A stretch of DNA of 64,000 bases from an uncultured Saprospiraceae bacterium (GCA_937959115.1 CALGAW010000015.1:86448-150447), one strand, 5' to 3'; counted from the stretch's first letter, positions 55,103 to 63,954 are shown. Notes: a model not told the origin generated them from the sequence alone. Numbers and translations: made by a program.

Positions 55103-56326
55103 CTATAATCGAGAAGTAAGTAGTAAATTGATGTCTGTTGATTTAACGCCAAATCGATCACCTAGATGATGATTAGTGAGACAACCTTTATAGGTGTATA
55201 CACCATGTCTGAGTCCTGCAGTTTCGTGTAACAATGCACTAATTCCACCTTTTTTGCCAGCATTTATGAGCATCGGAGCAATGATATTACTAATTGCAGC
55301 TGAGGCCGTACGAGAAACTTTGGAGGCAATGTTTGGAACGCAGTAATGAATCACATCATGCTTGACAAACGTTGGTTTATCATGTGAACACAACTCAGAA
55401 GTTGCAAAGCAACCACCTTGATCAATACTGACATCAATAATGACCGTGCCTCTTCTCATACGAGCAACCATTTCTTCACTAACCACGATAGGCGATCTCC
55501 CTTCTTTAGAATGAATAGCACCTATGACTACCTGAGCATCTTCGAGCTCTTTTTCAAGGAATTTAGGAATGATTGCAGAGGTGTAAAGACGATGTCCAAT
55601 TTCACGTTGGAGTCGTTTGAGTTTGTAGATGTTATTGTCAAATATTCGAACTTCAGCTCCTAGGCCAAGAGCTGCTCGTGCAGCATATTCTCCTACAACA
55701 CCAGAACCAAGAATAATAACTTTTGCTGGAGGAACCCCAGAAATACCACCAAGTAAGACACCTTGACCTCTACCATTGTTGTTGAGTAATTCAGCGGCAG
55801 TGTGAATCGCTGATATTCCTGCAATTTCGCTTAGGGTTCGCACTACAGGGTAAGAACCAGAACGATCTTTGATATACTCCATCGCAAGAGCAACTACCCT
55901 TTTTTGACGAAGTTTAAAAATATAATCAGGTGTGAGCGTTGGTAAGTGAATTGGAGAGATCAATACTTGGTCTGGGAAAAAGTAATCTATCTCATCGAGT
56001 GTTGGCGGTGCAACTTTAATGAGGATGTTTGATTTGAAGACTTGCTCAGGACTATATGCAATGTCTGCTCCAGCTTCTGAGTAATCGTGATCAGTAAAAC
56101 TTGAACGTTCTCCTGCACCAGTTTCAATCACAACACGGTGCCCTCTTCCTACAATTGTAGCGACAGAGGAGGGAGTGAGTGCAACTCTGTTTTCCTGAAA
56201 CATTGTTTCTTTAGGAATTCCAATGAAAAGAGAAGATTTTTTCTCCATTACTGCCAGCATTTCTTCTTGAGGAAGCAGGCCAGCTTGGGATAAGGAATCA
56301 GGAATTGGAATTTTCTTTTTAGTCAT
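55103..56326 (-). CDS. ald: Alanine dehydrogenase
   Basis: The 407-residue protein matches alanine dehydrogenases: IGIPKETMFQENRVALTPSS, the AMEYIKDRSGSYPVVRTLSEIAG region and the NAD-binding fold VIILGSGVVGEYAARAALGLGAEV, then VIIDVSIDQGGCF and VPNIASKVSRTAS. It interconverts L-alanine with pyruvate and ammonia using NAD. It has about 32 extra N-terminal residues compared with the usual start at the IGIPKE motif. It is the last gene of the porX - LamG - tsaE - ald cluster, 22 bp after tsaE. Confidence 0.93.
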   Translation of the reverse strand: MTKKKIPIPDSLSQAGLLPQEEMLAVMEKKSSLFIGIPKETMFQENRVALTPSSVATIVGRGHRVVIETGAGERSSFTDHDYSEAGADIAYSPEQVFKSNILIKVAPPTLDEIDYFFPDQVLISPIHLPTLTPDYIFKLRQKRVVALAMEYIKDRSGSYPVVRTLSEIAGISAIHTAAELLNNNGRGQGVLLGGISGVPPAKVIILGSGVVGEYAARAALGLGAEVRIFDNNIYKLKRLQREIGHRLYTSAIIPKFLEKELEDAQVVIGAIHSKEGRSPIVVSEEMVARMRRGTVIIDVSIDQGGCFATSELCSHDKPTFVKHDVIHYCVPNIASKVSRTASAAISNIIAPMLINAGKKGGISALLHETAGLRHGVYTYKGCLTNHHLGDRFGVKSTDINLLLTSRL

Positions 56327-56348
56327 TTGATTATCTCAACTTAGATAT

Positions 56349-56771
56349 TTAATGTTTTTGGAGCTCGTATTTGCGGGTAAAATTATCAACAACTTGAATG
56401 CTAATATACACTATTTTATCGGGAAATAAGGGCTCAATAATTTCTGGCCACTCAATGAAACAATAGTTATTATCGTCGAGGTATTCCTCAATATTCAATT
56501 GAATTGCTTCTTCCAAATCTTTTAAACGGTATAAATCCAGGTGCCAGATTTGTGTCCCTTTACCGTCATACTCATTGATTAGAGAGAAGGTAGGACTCGT
56601 AATTTGCTCTGACACGCCCAGTCGTTTTCCTATACTTTTTACTAGTGTAGTTTTGCCTGCACCCAATTCACCAATAAGGACAAACTTTTTACAATTTGCA
56701 GCGAAGTCAAGAATCGACTTACTTACTTTTGACAATTCATTTAATGGTGCAACTAGGGTCTGTTTCTCCAT
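56349..56771 (-). CDS. tsaE: TsaE, ATPase of tRNA t6A synthesis
   Basis: About 140 residues with a P-loop GELGAGKTTL (~34-43), the TSPTFSLINEY segment, HLDLYRL and a Walker-B-like FIEWPE, all typical of TsaE (YjeE). TsaE works with TsaB, TsaD and TsaC to make N6-threonylcarbamoyladenosine at tRNA position 37. A GTG at 56780 would add three residues; I choose the ATG at 56771 since the added residues are not part of the domain. It sits 15 bp (6 bp if GTG) behind the LamG gene, in the porX operon. Confidence 0.93.
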   Translation of the reverse strand: MEKQTLVAPLNELSKVSKSILDFAANCKKFVLIGELGAGKTTLVKSIGKRLGVSEQITSPTFSLINEYDGKGTQIWHLDLYRLKDLEEAIQLNIEEYLDDNNYCFIEWPEIIEPLFPDKIVYISIQVVDNFTRKYELQKH

Positions 56772-56786
56772 TTCTGGCACTCCAAT

Positions 56787-58058
56787 TTACTTAATAAGGG
56801 TTACTGTTCCTGTTTTTGTGACAGTCTCTTCACGACAGATGAATTGCAGCTGATAAATATAGACTGCTGGATCAACAGGTCGACTATTGAAGGATCCATC
56901 CCATCGTTCAAATGCATCATCTGTGAAGAATATCCGAGTACCCCACCGATCAAAGATCTCTAGGCTAATAAATTCTGGAATTACTTGGGCATTTGACACA
57001 TAAAACTGATCATTGAGATTGTCACCGTTCGGAGTAAAAGCCGAGGGCAAAGAGATCTGATCACAGTCAATTGTTGCTGGATCAACTACTTTAATTAATA
57101 ATGTATCTTTAGCTATACATCCAATTGAATCTATAAAGCTTAAGGTATAGGTAGTCGTAGAATCAGGAGTAATCGTTGGGTTTGGACTAGTTGGATCATC
57201 AACACCATCAGTAGGTGTCCAGTTGAAACTAGTTGCACAAGTACCTTTAATCTGAGGAATCACATAATTGCCGAGAAATATAACAGTGTCTCTGGTAGCA
57301 ATTTGATCTGGTTTTAAATAAAATTTCAATACCTCTTCAATTGAAAATGCTCTATTATACACTCTTAGTTCATCGATAAGTCCTTTAAACCTGGATGTAC
57401 CATCTTGACCAATACAGGGACTATCAGAGATAGAAAGAACTGCGTTATTATCAATGTCAAGAGTGAACCCTGTTGTTTCTTCATCTTCAAGCACACCATT
57501 AATATAGATTTTGGAGATATTGTTTTCTCGAGTAAAAACAACATGTTGCCAGCACGAAGTCTGGTCTTTAAACCCTGTTGTCTCCGTATTGTTTATGTTG
57601 TCTTCATACAATTCAGCTACAATTCTACTTTGAGAAGCCTTCGTTCTGATATCCAAGTATTCGAACTGATTGCACTGTTCTCTTTTTGAGATCAAGCTTG
57701 TCTGAAATCCAGATCCGTAGGATTTATAGTAGAAACTTACTGAAAAGTTGTTGTCACTGAAGTAGGTGTTGATCAATCCAGTAAATACCACATATGTACT
57801 ATCTCCTTCAAATTCCATTGCGTTACCACTGACGCCACATTTGCATTTCATGGTATTAAAGCTTGGATATAGAGTTCCTACTGAACCATTACCAGATTCA
57901 TCGAAAAGATCACAATTGTCGAATGAATAGTATGCTTTTAGACCAGCATCTGGCTGAGCATAAGCAGTTACACAAAGGAAATGGCATCCAAGCGTTACGA
58001 TAAAAAGGAAGAATTTGTTCAAGCTAAAAATATATTTTGTTTTATCAATTAAAGACAT
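56787..58058 (-). CDS. Secreted LamG-domain protein with T9SS type B C-terminus
   Basis: Signal peptide (hydrophobic ~14-33, ending VTAYAQ), then a LamG/concanavalin-like domain (~40-240: LKAYYSFDNCDLFDESGNG, GLIDELRVYNRAFSIEEV). A short PKD-like segment (~250-325) and the gliding-motility-associated end (~328-423: PSAFTPNGDNLNDQFYV, EIFDRWGTRIFF, ending TVTLIK) follow. LamG domains bind sugars or proteins, so it is likely a surface adhesin exported by the T9SS. It is placed 11 bp after porX and 15 bp before tsaE, hence co-transcribed with the T9SS regulator. Confidence 0.9.
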   Translation of the reverse strand: MSLIDKTKYIFSLNKFFLFIVTLGCHFLCVTAYAQPDAGLKAYYSFDNCDLFDESGNGSVGTLYPSFNTMKCKCGVSGNAMEFEGDSTYVVFTGLINTYFSDNNFSVSFYYKSYGSGFQTSLISKREQCNQFEYLDIRTKASQSRIVAELYEDNINNTETTGFKDQTSCWQHVVFTRENNISKIYINGVLEDEETTGFTLDIDNNAVLSISDSPCIGQDGTSRFKGLIDELRVYNRAFSIEEVLKFYLKPDQIATRDTVIFLGNYVIPQIKGTCATSFNWTPTDGVDDPTSPNPTITPDSTTTYTLSFIDSIGCIAKDTLLIKVVDPATIDCDQISLPSAFTPNGDNLNDQFYVSNAQVIPEFISLEIFDRWGTRIFFTDDAFERWDGSFNSRPVDPAVYIYQLQFICREETVTKTGTVTLIK

Positions 58059-58069
58059 ATGCAGTTCAA

Positions 58070-59632
58070 TTATTGTGCCTTACTCGAAAATTCAATAATA
58101 GGGACGATCATTTCTTCCAAAGAGATTCCCCCATGTTGAAATGTATCCTTATAATACTTGTTGTAATAGTTGTAATTGTTTGGGTATAGAAAGAACTTGT
58201 CTTCTTTTGCGAAAATAAATGTTGAACTTATATTCGGTCTAGGTAATAATCCGGTTTTCGGATCTCTAATTTCAAGCACGTCTTTTCTATCGTATTGTAA
58301 ATTTTTACCTACCTTATATCGGAGGTTTGTAGTTGTTTCTCGATCACCAATCACTTTTGTAGGTTGTTTGACTCTTATGGTTCCGTGGTCAGTTGTTACG
58401 AATAGCTGAATTTTATGGTCTATAATTTTCTGAAAAGCTGCCCAGAGAAAGCTATTTTCAAACCAAGACTTAGTCAATGATCTGTAGGCTGTTTCGTCAC
58501 TTGCTAGTTCCTTAAGGACTTCCATCTCAGTTCTGGCATGAGAAAGCATGTCAATAAAATTGTAGACAATAACTGTTAAATCGTTTTGCAGATAGTTGTT
58601 AATATTGTCTAGCAATCCTTTTCCGTCATTAGCATTTGTAATTTTCACATAGTCGAATTTAATCTCTTTACGGAAAACACGGTCAATTTGTTCCCTTAGT
58701 AGGTCATGTTCATGAAGGTTTTTTCCTCCTTGCTCATTATCATTTTTCCACCAATCGGGATAATATTCTTGGATTTCGCTAGGCATAAGTCCAGAAAAGA
58801 TTGAATTTCGGCTGTACTGTGTTGAAGTTGGCAGAATACTATAGAAGTGATCTTCGCTTTCTAGTCTGAAGAATTCGGATAGAATGGGTTCTATTGTTTT
58901 CCATTGATCGAATCTCAAGTTATCAAGTAGTAAAAGAATAGTTGGTCTATCTTCTTTAATTTTGGGAAATATCTTTTCTCTTAGCAGGTTATTAGACATG
59001 GTCGGTCCATCTTTTCTACCATTTACCCAATCAACATAATTCTTGACGATAAATTTGGAGAATTCTGTGTTGGCCTCACTCTTTTGCATAGAGAGTATTT
59101 CGGTCATTTCCACGGTATTGGTAGAGTCAAGTTTGAGTTCCCAGTTAACGATGTTTTTGTAGGTGTCGAACCATTCTTTATGATCTAACCCGCTGTTGAT
59201 TTTCATAAAGATGTTTCGAAACTCCTGCTGGTAGGAGGAGGAAGTTTTCTCTCTTACGAGTCGTTTGTTGTCAATTAATTTTTTGAGGGTAAGAAGAATC
59301 TGTTTTGGATTTACTGGTTTGATGAGGTAGTCTGAAATCTGAGATCCAATGGCTTCTTCCATGAGATTTTCTTCCTCATTTTTGGTAATCATGACTACTG
59401 GGATCTGTGGGATGATGTCTTTGAGTTTGGTGAGGGTGTCGAGACCACTCATTCCAGGCATGCTTTCATCAAGGAAGACGATATCAATGTTCGTGTTGTT
59501 TGAGCATTCTTCAATTGCATCGTGACCATTGGTTACTGGTATAACTGAATAGCCTTTTTGCTCAAGGAAAAGGATTTGGGGACGTAGAATATCTATTTCG
59601 TCATCTGCCCATAAGATTGTAATTTTATCCAT
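58070..59632 (-). CDS. porX: PorX, T9SS response regulator with PglZ domain
   Basis: The frame is open to 59662, but the ATG at 59632 starts exactly at the receiver domain (MDKITILWADDEIDIL), giving 520 residues. The receiver domain (~1-120) has the acidic pocket DDE, phospho-acceptor Asp55 (FLDESMPG) and a Lys in IKPVNP. A helical linker is followed by a PglZ domain of the alkaline-phosphatase superfamily (~205-520: LLLDNLRFDQW, YNFIDMLSHAR, TTDHGTIRV). PorX controls expression and function of the type IX secretion system in Porphyromonas and relatives, and its PglZ domain has nucleotide-phosphodiesterase activity (established knowledge). It leads a four-gene operon; a -7 box is at 59681-59688. 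Confidence 0.95.
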   Translation of the reverse strand: MDKITILWADDEIDILRPQILFLEQKGYSVIPVTNGHDAIEECSNNTNIDIVFLDESMPGMSGLDTLTKLKDIIPQIPVVMITKNEEENLMEEAIGSQISDYLIKPVNPKQILLTLKKLIDNKRLVREKTSSSYQQEFRNIFMKINSGLDHKEWFDTYKNIVNWELKLDSTNTVEMTEILSMQKSEANTEFSKFIVKNYVDWVNGRKDGPTMSNNLLREKIFPKIKEDRPTILLLLDNLRFDQWKTIEPILSEFFRLESEDHFYSILPTSTQYSRNSIFSGLMPSEIQEYYPDWWKNDNEQGGKNLHEHDLLREQIDRVFRKEIKFDYVKITNANDGKGLLDNINNYLQNDLTVIVYNFIDMLSHARTEMEVLKELASDETAYRSLTKSWFENSFLWAAFQKIIDHKIQLFVTTDHGTIRVKQPTKVIGDRETTTNLRYKVGKNLQYDRKDVLEIRDPKTGLLPRPNISSTFIFAKEDKFFLYPNNYNYYNKYYKDTFQHGGISLEEMIVPIIEFSSKAQ

Positions 59633-59680
59633 ATTAAACTTATAATAAACAATTAAAATCAAAAAGAGGAAAATTTACCT

Positions 59681-59688
59681 CAAAGGTA
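59681..59688 (-). promoter_or_regulatory. -7 box for the porX operon
   Basis: Minus-strand TACCTTTG fits TAnnTTTG, 48 bp before the porX ATG. It lies in the 188-bp gap shared with the divergent HD-domain gene. Confidence 0.45.
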
Positions 59689-59713
59689 AAATTTTTATCT
59701 AAAAATATATTTT

Positions 59714-59721
59714 TACATTTG
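59714..59721 (+). promoter_or_regulatory. -7 box for the HD-domain gene
   Basis: TACATTTG fits TAnnTTTG, 99 bp before the ATG at 59821. It lies only about 25 bp from the oppositely directed porX box, so the two promoters may interfere or be co-regulated. Confidence 0.4.
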
Positions 59722-59820
59722 TACCCAACCATATTTGAACGATAAGCGTTTAGTAAATTGAGCATAAATGTATGTTTCACAAGATTGTTTAAATTATGGA
59801 CAACTTGTATAATTGAAGAA

Positions 59821-61026
59821 ATGACAATAAATAAAAGAAAAATAATCAATGATCCAGTGTATGGTTTTATAACGATACCTTACGATATATTGTATGATAT
59901 AATTGAAGAGCCATGTTTCCAAAGACTTAGAAGGATAAAGCAATTGGGGTTGACTCATTACGTATATCCTGGGGCGCTTCACACTCGTTTTCACCACGCA
60001 TTGGGTGCTATGCATTTAATGACAGAAGCAATTCATGTATTGAAGTCTAAAGGTGTAAAAATTACCAATAAAGAAGCAAAAGCTGCAACAATAGCTATTC
60101 TGCTACATGATATTGGCCATGGTCCTTTCTCCCATGCATTAGAAAACAACATTGTTGAAATGCACCATGAAAAGTTATCATTAAGATACATGCAAATGTT
60201 AAATAAAAAGTTTAATGGTCAACTTGATCTGGCTATCAAACTCTTTAAACAGGAATACAAGAAAAAATTTCTTTGTCAACTTATCTCAAGTCAGTTAGAT
60301 ATGGACAGGTTAGATTATTTAACTAGAGATAGTTTTTATACAGGTGTTTTGGAAGGTAGAGTAGGATATGATAGAATAATCAAGATGCTGAATGTGCATA
60401 GTGATAACCTTGTCGTTGAAGAAAAAGGTATTTATTCAGTTGAAAATCTGCTTATTGCAAGAAGATTTATGTATAGTCAAGTTTATTTGCATAAAACAGT
60501 AATAAGTGCAGAACAAATGCTTGTAAAAGTCTTTCAACGTGCAAAAGATTTGATAAATTTAAATGAAAAATTTAACATTTCTTCTCCACTTTATTGGCTA
60601 TTATCGTTGAAATGTAATAAGAGTAATCAAAAAGAAATTCTATCGCAGTTTGCAAAGCTTGACGACAATGATATAATATCTGCCTTAAAAGAATTTTCTT
60701 CCAGTCATGATATAATATTAAAATTTCTTGCTGAGAAACTCTTAAATAGAAAGTTACATAAATTGATTTTCATAGAAAAAAAGAAAGAGATAAGTTACGA
60801 TAGCTCGATGATAAATGTATTTAAAGACCAAAGTGTCAAATTGAGTGATATAAAAAAGTATTTGTTCTTCAAAGGTTGTGAAGTGAATAAAAATTATGAA
60901 TTAGAGAATGAAATTTTAATTTTGACTAGAAATGGAAAAGTTAGAAAACTATCTTCGTTTGAGAATGTTTTTTTGACAACTGTTTCTACTACTAAAAAGT
61001 TTTATTGTCGACCTAAATCTGTGTAA
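59821..61026 (+). CDS. HD-domain phosphohydrolase (dNTP triphosphohydrolase-like)
   Basis: I start at the ATG 59821 (401 residues), because the upstream in-frame codons do not belong to the family. The protein begins like many YdhJ/SAMHD1-type HD proteins: INDPVYGFI, CFQRLRRIKQLG, then HTRFHHALGAMHL with metal ligand His59 or His58, LLHDIGHGPFSH with the HD pair at 96-97, and SQLDMDRLDYLTRD with the last Asp ligand. Relatives hydrolyse dNTPs or other nucleotides; the precise substrate is not visible. The second half (~270-400) is Lys/Ile-rich and AT-rich in codon use. It points away from porX. Confidence 0.88.
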   Translation: MTINKRKIINDPVYGFITIPYDILYDIIEEPCFQRLRRIKQLGLTHYVYPGALHTRFHHALGAMHLMTEAIHVLKSKGVKITNKEAKAATIAILLHDIGHGPFSHALENNIVEMHHEKLSLRYMQMLNKKFNGQLDLAIKLFKQEYKKKFLCQLISSQLDMDRLDYLTRDSFYTGVLEGRVGYDRIIKMLNVHSDNLVVEEKGIYSVENLLIARRFMYSQVYLHKTVISAEQMLVKVFQRAKDLINLNEKFNISSPLYWLLSLKCNKSNQKEILSQFAKLDDNDIISALKEFSSSHDIILKFLAEKLLNRKLHKLIFIEKKKEISYDSSMINVFKDQSVKLSDIKKYLFFKGCEVNKNYELENEILILTRNGKVRKLSSFENVFLTTVSTTKKFYCRPKSV

Positions 61027-61072
61027 GATAATTATTAGATTTAAAAATTACCAAATTTTAAAAATAATGTGT

Positions 61073-61080
61073 TATCTTTG
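61073..61080 (+). promoter_or_regulatory. -7 box for the 23-residue-repeat gene
   Basis: TATCTTTG fits TAnnTTTG and is followed by CAGC, a frequent context in Bacteroidota, 59 bp before the ATG at 61140. The -33 region is very A/T-rich without a clear TTG. Confidence 0.5.
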
Positions 61081-61139
61081 CAGCAAATATTAAAATTCCT
61101 TAATCTATTTAATTAATAAAAGTTAATAATTTAATCATT

Positions 61140-63836
61140 ATGAAAAAAGTTAATTTGCTACTTAGTGTAGTTTTATTTTTTTCCTTTACTGTTAGTACGT
61201 TTGCCCAATCCGGTGATGTCCCTCCGAATGCTGAACCAGGAAAATGTTATGCGAAATGTATGATTGCTGACGAGTACGAAACTGTTTCAGAACAAGTATT
61301 GGTAAAAGAAGCTTCTGTGAGAACTGAAGTTGTTCCAGGACAATTCGAAACTAGGACTGAACAAGTTTTAGCGAGCGATGGAGGAAGTAAACTCTACGCG
61401 GTACCAGCTCAGTATGAATCAAGAACTGAACAGGTTGAAGTTAAAGCTGCATCTTCTAGGCTAGAAGTAATTCCAGCCAAGTACGAAACTGTTTCTGAGC
61501 AATATGAAATTGAGCCAGCATCCACTCGTTTAATTGCGATACCAGCTCAGTATGAGACGGTTTCTGAGCAGTATGAAGTTGAGCCTGCATCTACTCGCTT
61601 AATTGCGATACCAGCACAGTATGAGACGGTTTCTGAGCAGTACGAAATTGAGCCAGCTTCAACTCGTTTAATTGCGATACCAGCGCAATACGAGACAGTT
61701 TCTGAGCAATATGAAATTGAGCCTGCCTCAACTAGACTAGAAGTTATTCCAGCAAGATATGAGACGGTTACTGAGCAGTACGAAATCGAACCAGCTACTA
61801 CAAGACTAGAGGTTATTCCAGCTAAGTATGAGACGGTTTCTGAGCAATATGTTGTTCAACCAGCTTCTTCAAGAATCGAAGTTATTCCAGCTAAATACGA
61901 AACTGTATCTGAGCAGTATGTAATTGAGCCTGCTTCTTCAAGAATTGAAGTTATTCCAGCTAAATACGAAACTGTATCTGAGCAGTATGAAATTGAGCCT
62001 GCTTCTACAAGACTAGAAGTTATCCCTGCAAGATATGAGACTGTATCCGAGCAGTATGAAGTTGAGCCTGCTTCTACAAGACTAGAAGTTATCCCTGCAA
62101 AATACGAAACTGTATCTGAGCAGTATGTAATTGAGCCTGCTTCTACAAGACTAGAAGTTATTCCTGCACAGTACGAAACAGTTTCTGAGCAAGTAATGAC
62201 TAGCGACGGTGGACAAAGACTAATTGCTATCCCTGCACAGTATGAGACAGTTACTGAGCAAGTTGAAGTTGAGCCTGCTTCTACAAGACTAGAAGTTATC
62301 CCTGCAAAATATGAGACAGTAACTGAGCAGTATGAAGTGCAACCAGCTTCTCAAAGAATTGAAGCTATTCCAATTAGATATGAAACTGTTACTGAAACTA
62401 GAGAAATCTCTCCTGCTACTACAAAATGGCAAAGAAGAAGAGCTGACAAAAACTGTCTTTCTGCTAACCCAGATGATTGTTTAGTTTGGTGTCTAGTAGA
62501 AGTACCTGCTCAAAACCAAACTATTACTAGACAAGTTCCTACTGGTTGTCAAGGTGGTACTTCTTCTGGTGATGGAGGATGTTATAGAACTGTTGATATT
62601 CCAGCAAAATATGGTACAAGATCAATGAGGAAATTGGTTACACCAGCTACTACAAGATCAGTTGATATTCCTGCTAAGTATTCTACAATCACAAAAAGAA
62701 TTGTTAAAGTACCAGCATCAACTAGAGAGGAATCTACTCCAGCACAGTACAAAACTGTTACACGTAAAGTTGTTAAAGTTCCTGCTACTACACGATCAAT
62801 TGATATTCCAGCCAAGTATGGTACAAGAACATCTAGAAAATTAGTTGAACCAGCTACTACACGTTCAATTGATATTCCAGCTAAGTATGGCACAAGAACA
62901 TCTAAGAAATTAGTTGAACCAGCTACCTCAAGATCAATCGATATTCCAGCTAAGTATGGTACAAGAACATCTAGAAAATTAGTTGAACCAGCTACTTCAA
63001 GATCAATCGATATCCCAGCTAAGTATGGTACAAGAACATCAAAAAGAGTAGTTACACCAGCTACTTCAAGATCAATCGATATCCCAGCTAAGTATGGTAC
63101 AAGAACATCAAAAAGAGTAGTTACACCAGCTACTACAAGATCAATTGATATTCCAGCTAAATATGGTACAAGATCAGTTAAGAAACTTGTTGAACCAGCT
63201 ACTACACGATCAATCGATATTCCAGCAAAGTACGGAACAAGAACAAACAAAGTTGTTAAGGTACCTGCTACTACAAGAGAGGAAACTATTCCAGCTAAAT
63301 ACGGAACAAGAACTTCTAAAGTTGTTAAAGTACCTGCTACTACTAGAGAGGAAACTATTCCAGCTAAATATGGAACAAGAACTATGAGAAAAATGGTTGA
63401 GCCAGCATCTTCTAGAACTATTGAAATTCCTGCTGAGTACAGAACTGTTACTAAAAGAGTTATGACTACTCCTGCAACTACTAGAGAAGAAGCAATCGAA
63501 GCTCGATACAAAACAATTTCTAAGCAAGTAATGACTAGCGCAGCAACAACTCGAACTATCGAAATTCCTGCTGAATACAGAACTGTTACTTCTAGAAGAC
63601 TTGTTAGACAAGGTGGATTCTCTGAATGGAGAGAAGTATTGTGCCCAGGCCAAATTACTTCTGCTACTGTACGCCAAGTACAATCAGCTTTAACTTCAAG
63701 AGGTTATGATCCAGGTCCTTCTGATAACATCATGGGAGCTAGAACTAAATCTGCATTGACTAAGTTCCAGAAAGATCAAGGTCTTCCAATTGGACAACTT
63801 GACTTTGAGACGCTTAAAGCTCTTGGTTTAAGATAA
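61140..63836 (+). CDS. Secreted charge-segregated repeat protein with C-terminal peptidoglycan-binding domain
   Basis: Signal peptide (MKKVNLLLSVVLFFSFTVST, to ~23), a short Cys motif (GKCYAKC, Cys37 and Cys41), then 17 units of 23 residues (44-430) of the type AKYETVSEQYEIEPASTRL, rich in Glu. A linker with Cys and basic residues follows (431-488, WQRRRADKNC, VWCLVEV), then about 15 units of the same 23-residue frame (489-833) that are rich in Lys/Arg (AKYGTRTSRKLVEPATTR). The end is a PG-binding-1-like domain (~840-898: VRQVQSALTSRGYDPGPSDN, TKSALTKFQKDQGL). The two blocks align residue for residue (Ala1, Tyr3, Thr5, Pro14, Ala15, Arg18, Pro23). I recall similar repeats in Bacteroidota genomes but no characterised function. 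Probably a periplasmic, wall-attached fibre (inference). Confidence 0.85.
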   Translation: MKKVNLLLSVVLFFSFTVSTFAQSGDVPPNAEPGKCYAKCMIADEYETVSEQVLVKEASVRTEVVPGQFETRTEQVLASDGGSKLYAVPAQYESRTEQVEVKAASSRLEVIPAKYETVSEQYEIEPASTRLIAIPAQYETVSEQYEVEPASTRLIAIPAQYETVSEQYEIEPASTRLIAIPAQYETVSEQYEIEPASTRLEVIPARYETVTEQYEIEPATTRLEVIPAKYETVSEQYVVQPASSRIEVIPAKYETVSEQYVIEPASSRIEVIPAKYETVSEQYEIEPASTRLEVIPARYETVSEQYEVEPASTRLEVIPAKYETVSEQYVIEPASTRLEVIPAQYETVSEQVMTSDGGQRLIAIPAQYETVTEQVEVEPASTRLEVIPAKYETVTEQYEVQPASQRIEAIPIRYETVTETREISPATTKWQRRRADKNCLSANPDDCLVWCLVEVPAQNQTITRQVPTGCQGGTSSGDGGCYRTVDIPAKYGTRSMRKLVTPATTRSVDIPAKYSTITKRIVKVPASTREESTPAQYKTVTRKVVKVPATTRSIDIPAKYGTRTSRKLVEPATTRSIDIPAKYGTRTSKKLVEPATSRSIDIPAKYGTRTSRKLVEPATSRSIDIPAKYGTRTSKRVVTPATSRSIDIPAKYGTRTSKRVVTPATTRSIDIPAKYGTRSVKKLVEPATTRSIDIPAKYGTRTNKVVKVPATTREETIPAKYGTRTSKVVKVPATTREETIPAKYGTRTMRKMVEPASSRTIEIPAEYRTVTKRVMTTPATTREEAIEARYKTISKQVMTSAATTRTIEIPAEYRTVTSRRLVRQGGFSEWREVLCPGQITSATVRQVQSALTSRGYDPGPSDNIMGARTKSALTKFQKDQGLPIGQLDFETLKALGLR
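61269..62429 (+). repeat. Acidic block: 17 tandem 69-bp repeats
   Basis: Seventeen 23-residue units in perfect register (the last is four residues short), each with four or five Glu against two Lys/Arg in most copies. Units 2 and 14 carry an SDGG insert-like variant in place of the EPAST segment. Confidence 0.93.
62604..63638 (+). repeat. Basic block: about 15 tandem 69-bp repeats
   Basis: Fifteen 23-residue units in perfect register, the last degenerate. Typical units hold five Lys/Arg against one or two acidic residues. Units 4-9 are nearly identical at DNA level, so they were multiplied recently. Confidence 0.92.
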
Positions 63837-63859
63837 TATTAATCTTTAGTAAGATTATT

Positions 63860-63892
63860 AAGAGGCTGTCTCAAAACGAGATGGCCTCTTTT
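63860..63892 (+). terminator. Rho-independent terminator after the repeat gene
   Basis: GAGGCTGTCTC (63862-63872) pairs with GAGATGGCCTC (63878-63888), an 11-bp stem with two G-U pairs and a 5-nt loop, extended by A-T pairs and followed by a T-run. It is 24 bp past the stop at 63836. Confidence 0.85.
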
Positions 63893-63954
63893 CATTTTCA
63901 GAACTTTCTACCAGGAAGATTGGTACAAGATCCTGTCCTTAAATTTTCAAATTT

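Noticed and set aside
62582..63511. A 309-codon minus-strand open frame inside the basic repeat block
   Set aside because: It is the mirror image of the 69-bp repeats: it has the same period, no start context, no signal and only Ala/Val/Leu-rich low-complexity content.
63862..63888. GAGGCTGTCTC resembles the terminal repeat of some insertion sequences
   Set aside because: It forms a compact terminator stem with a T-run directly behind a gene; no transposase and no target duplication are nearby.
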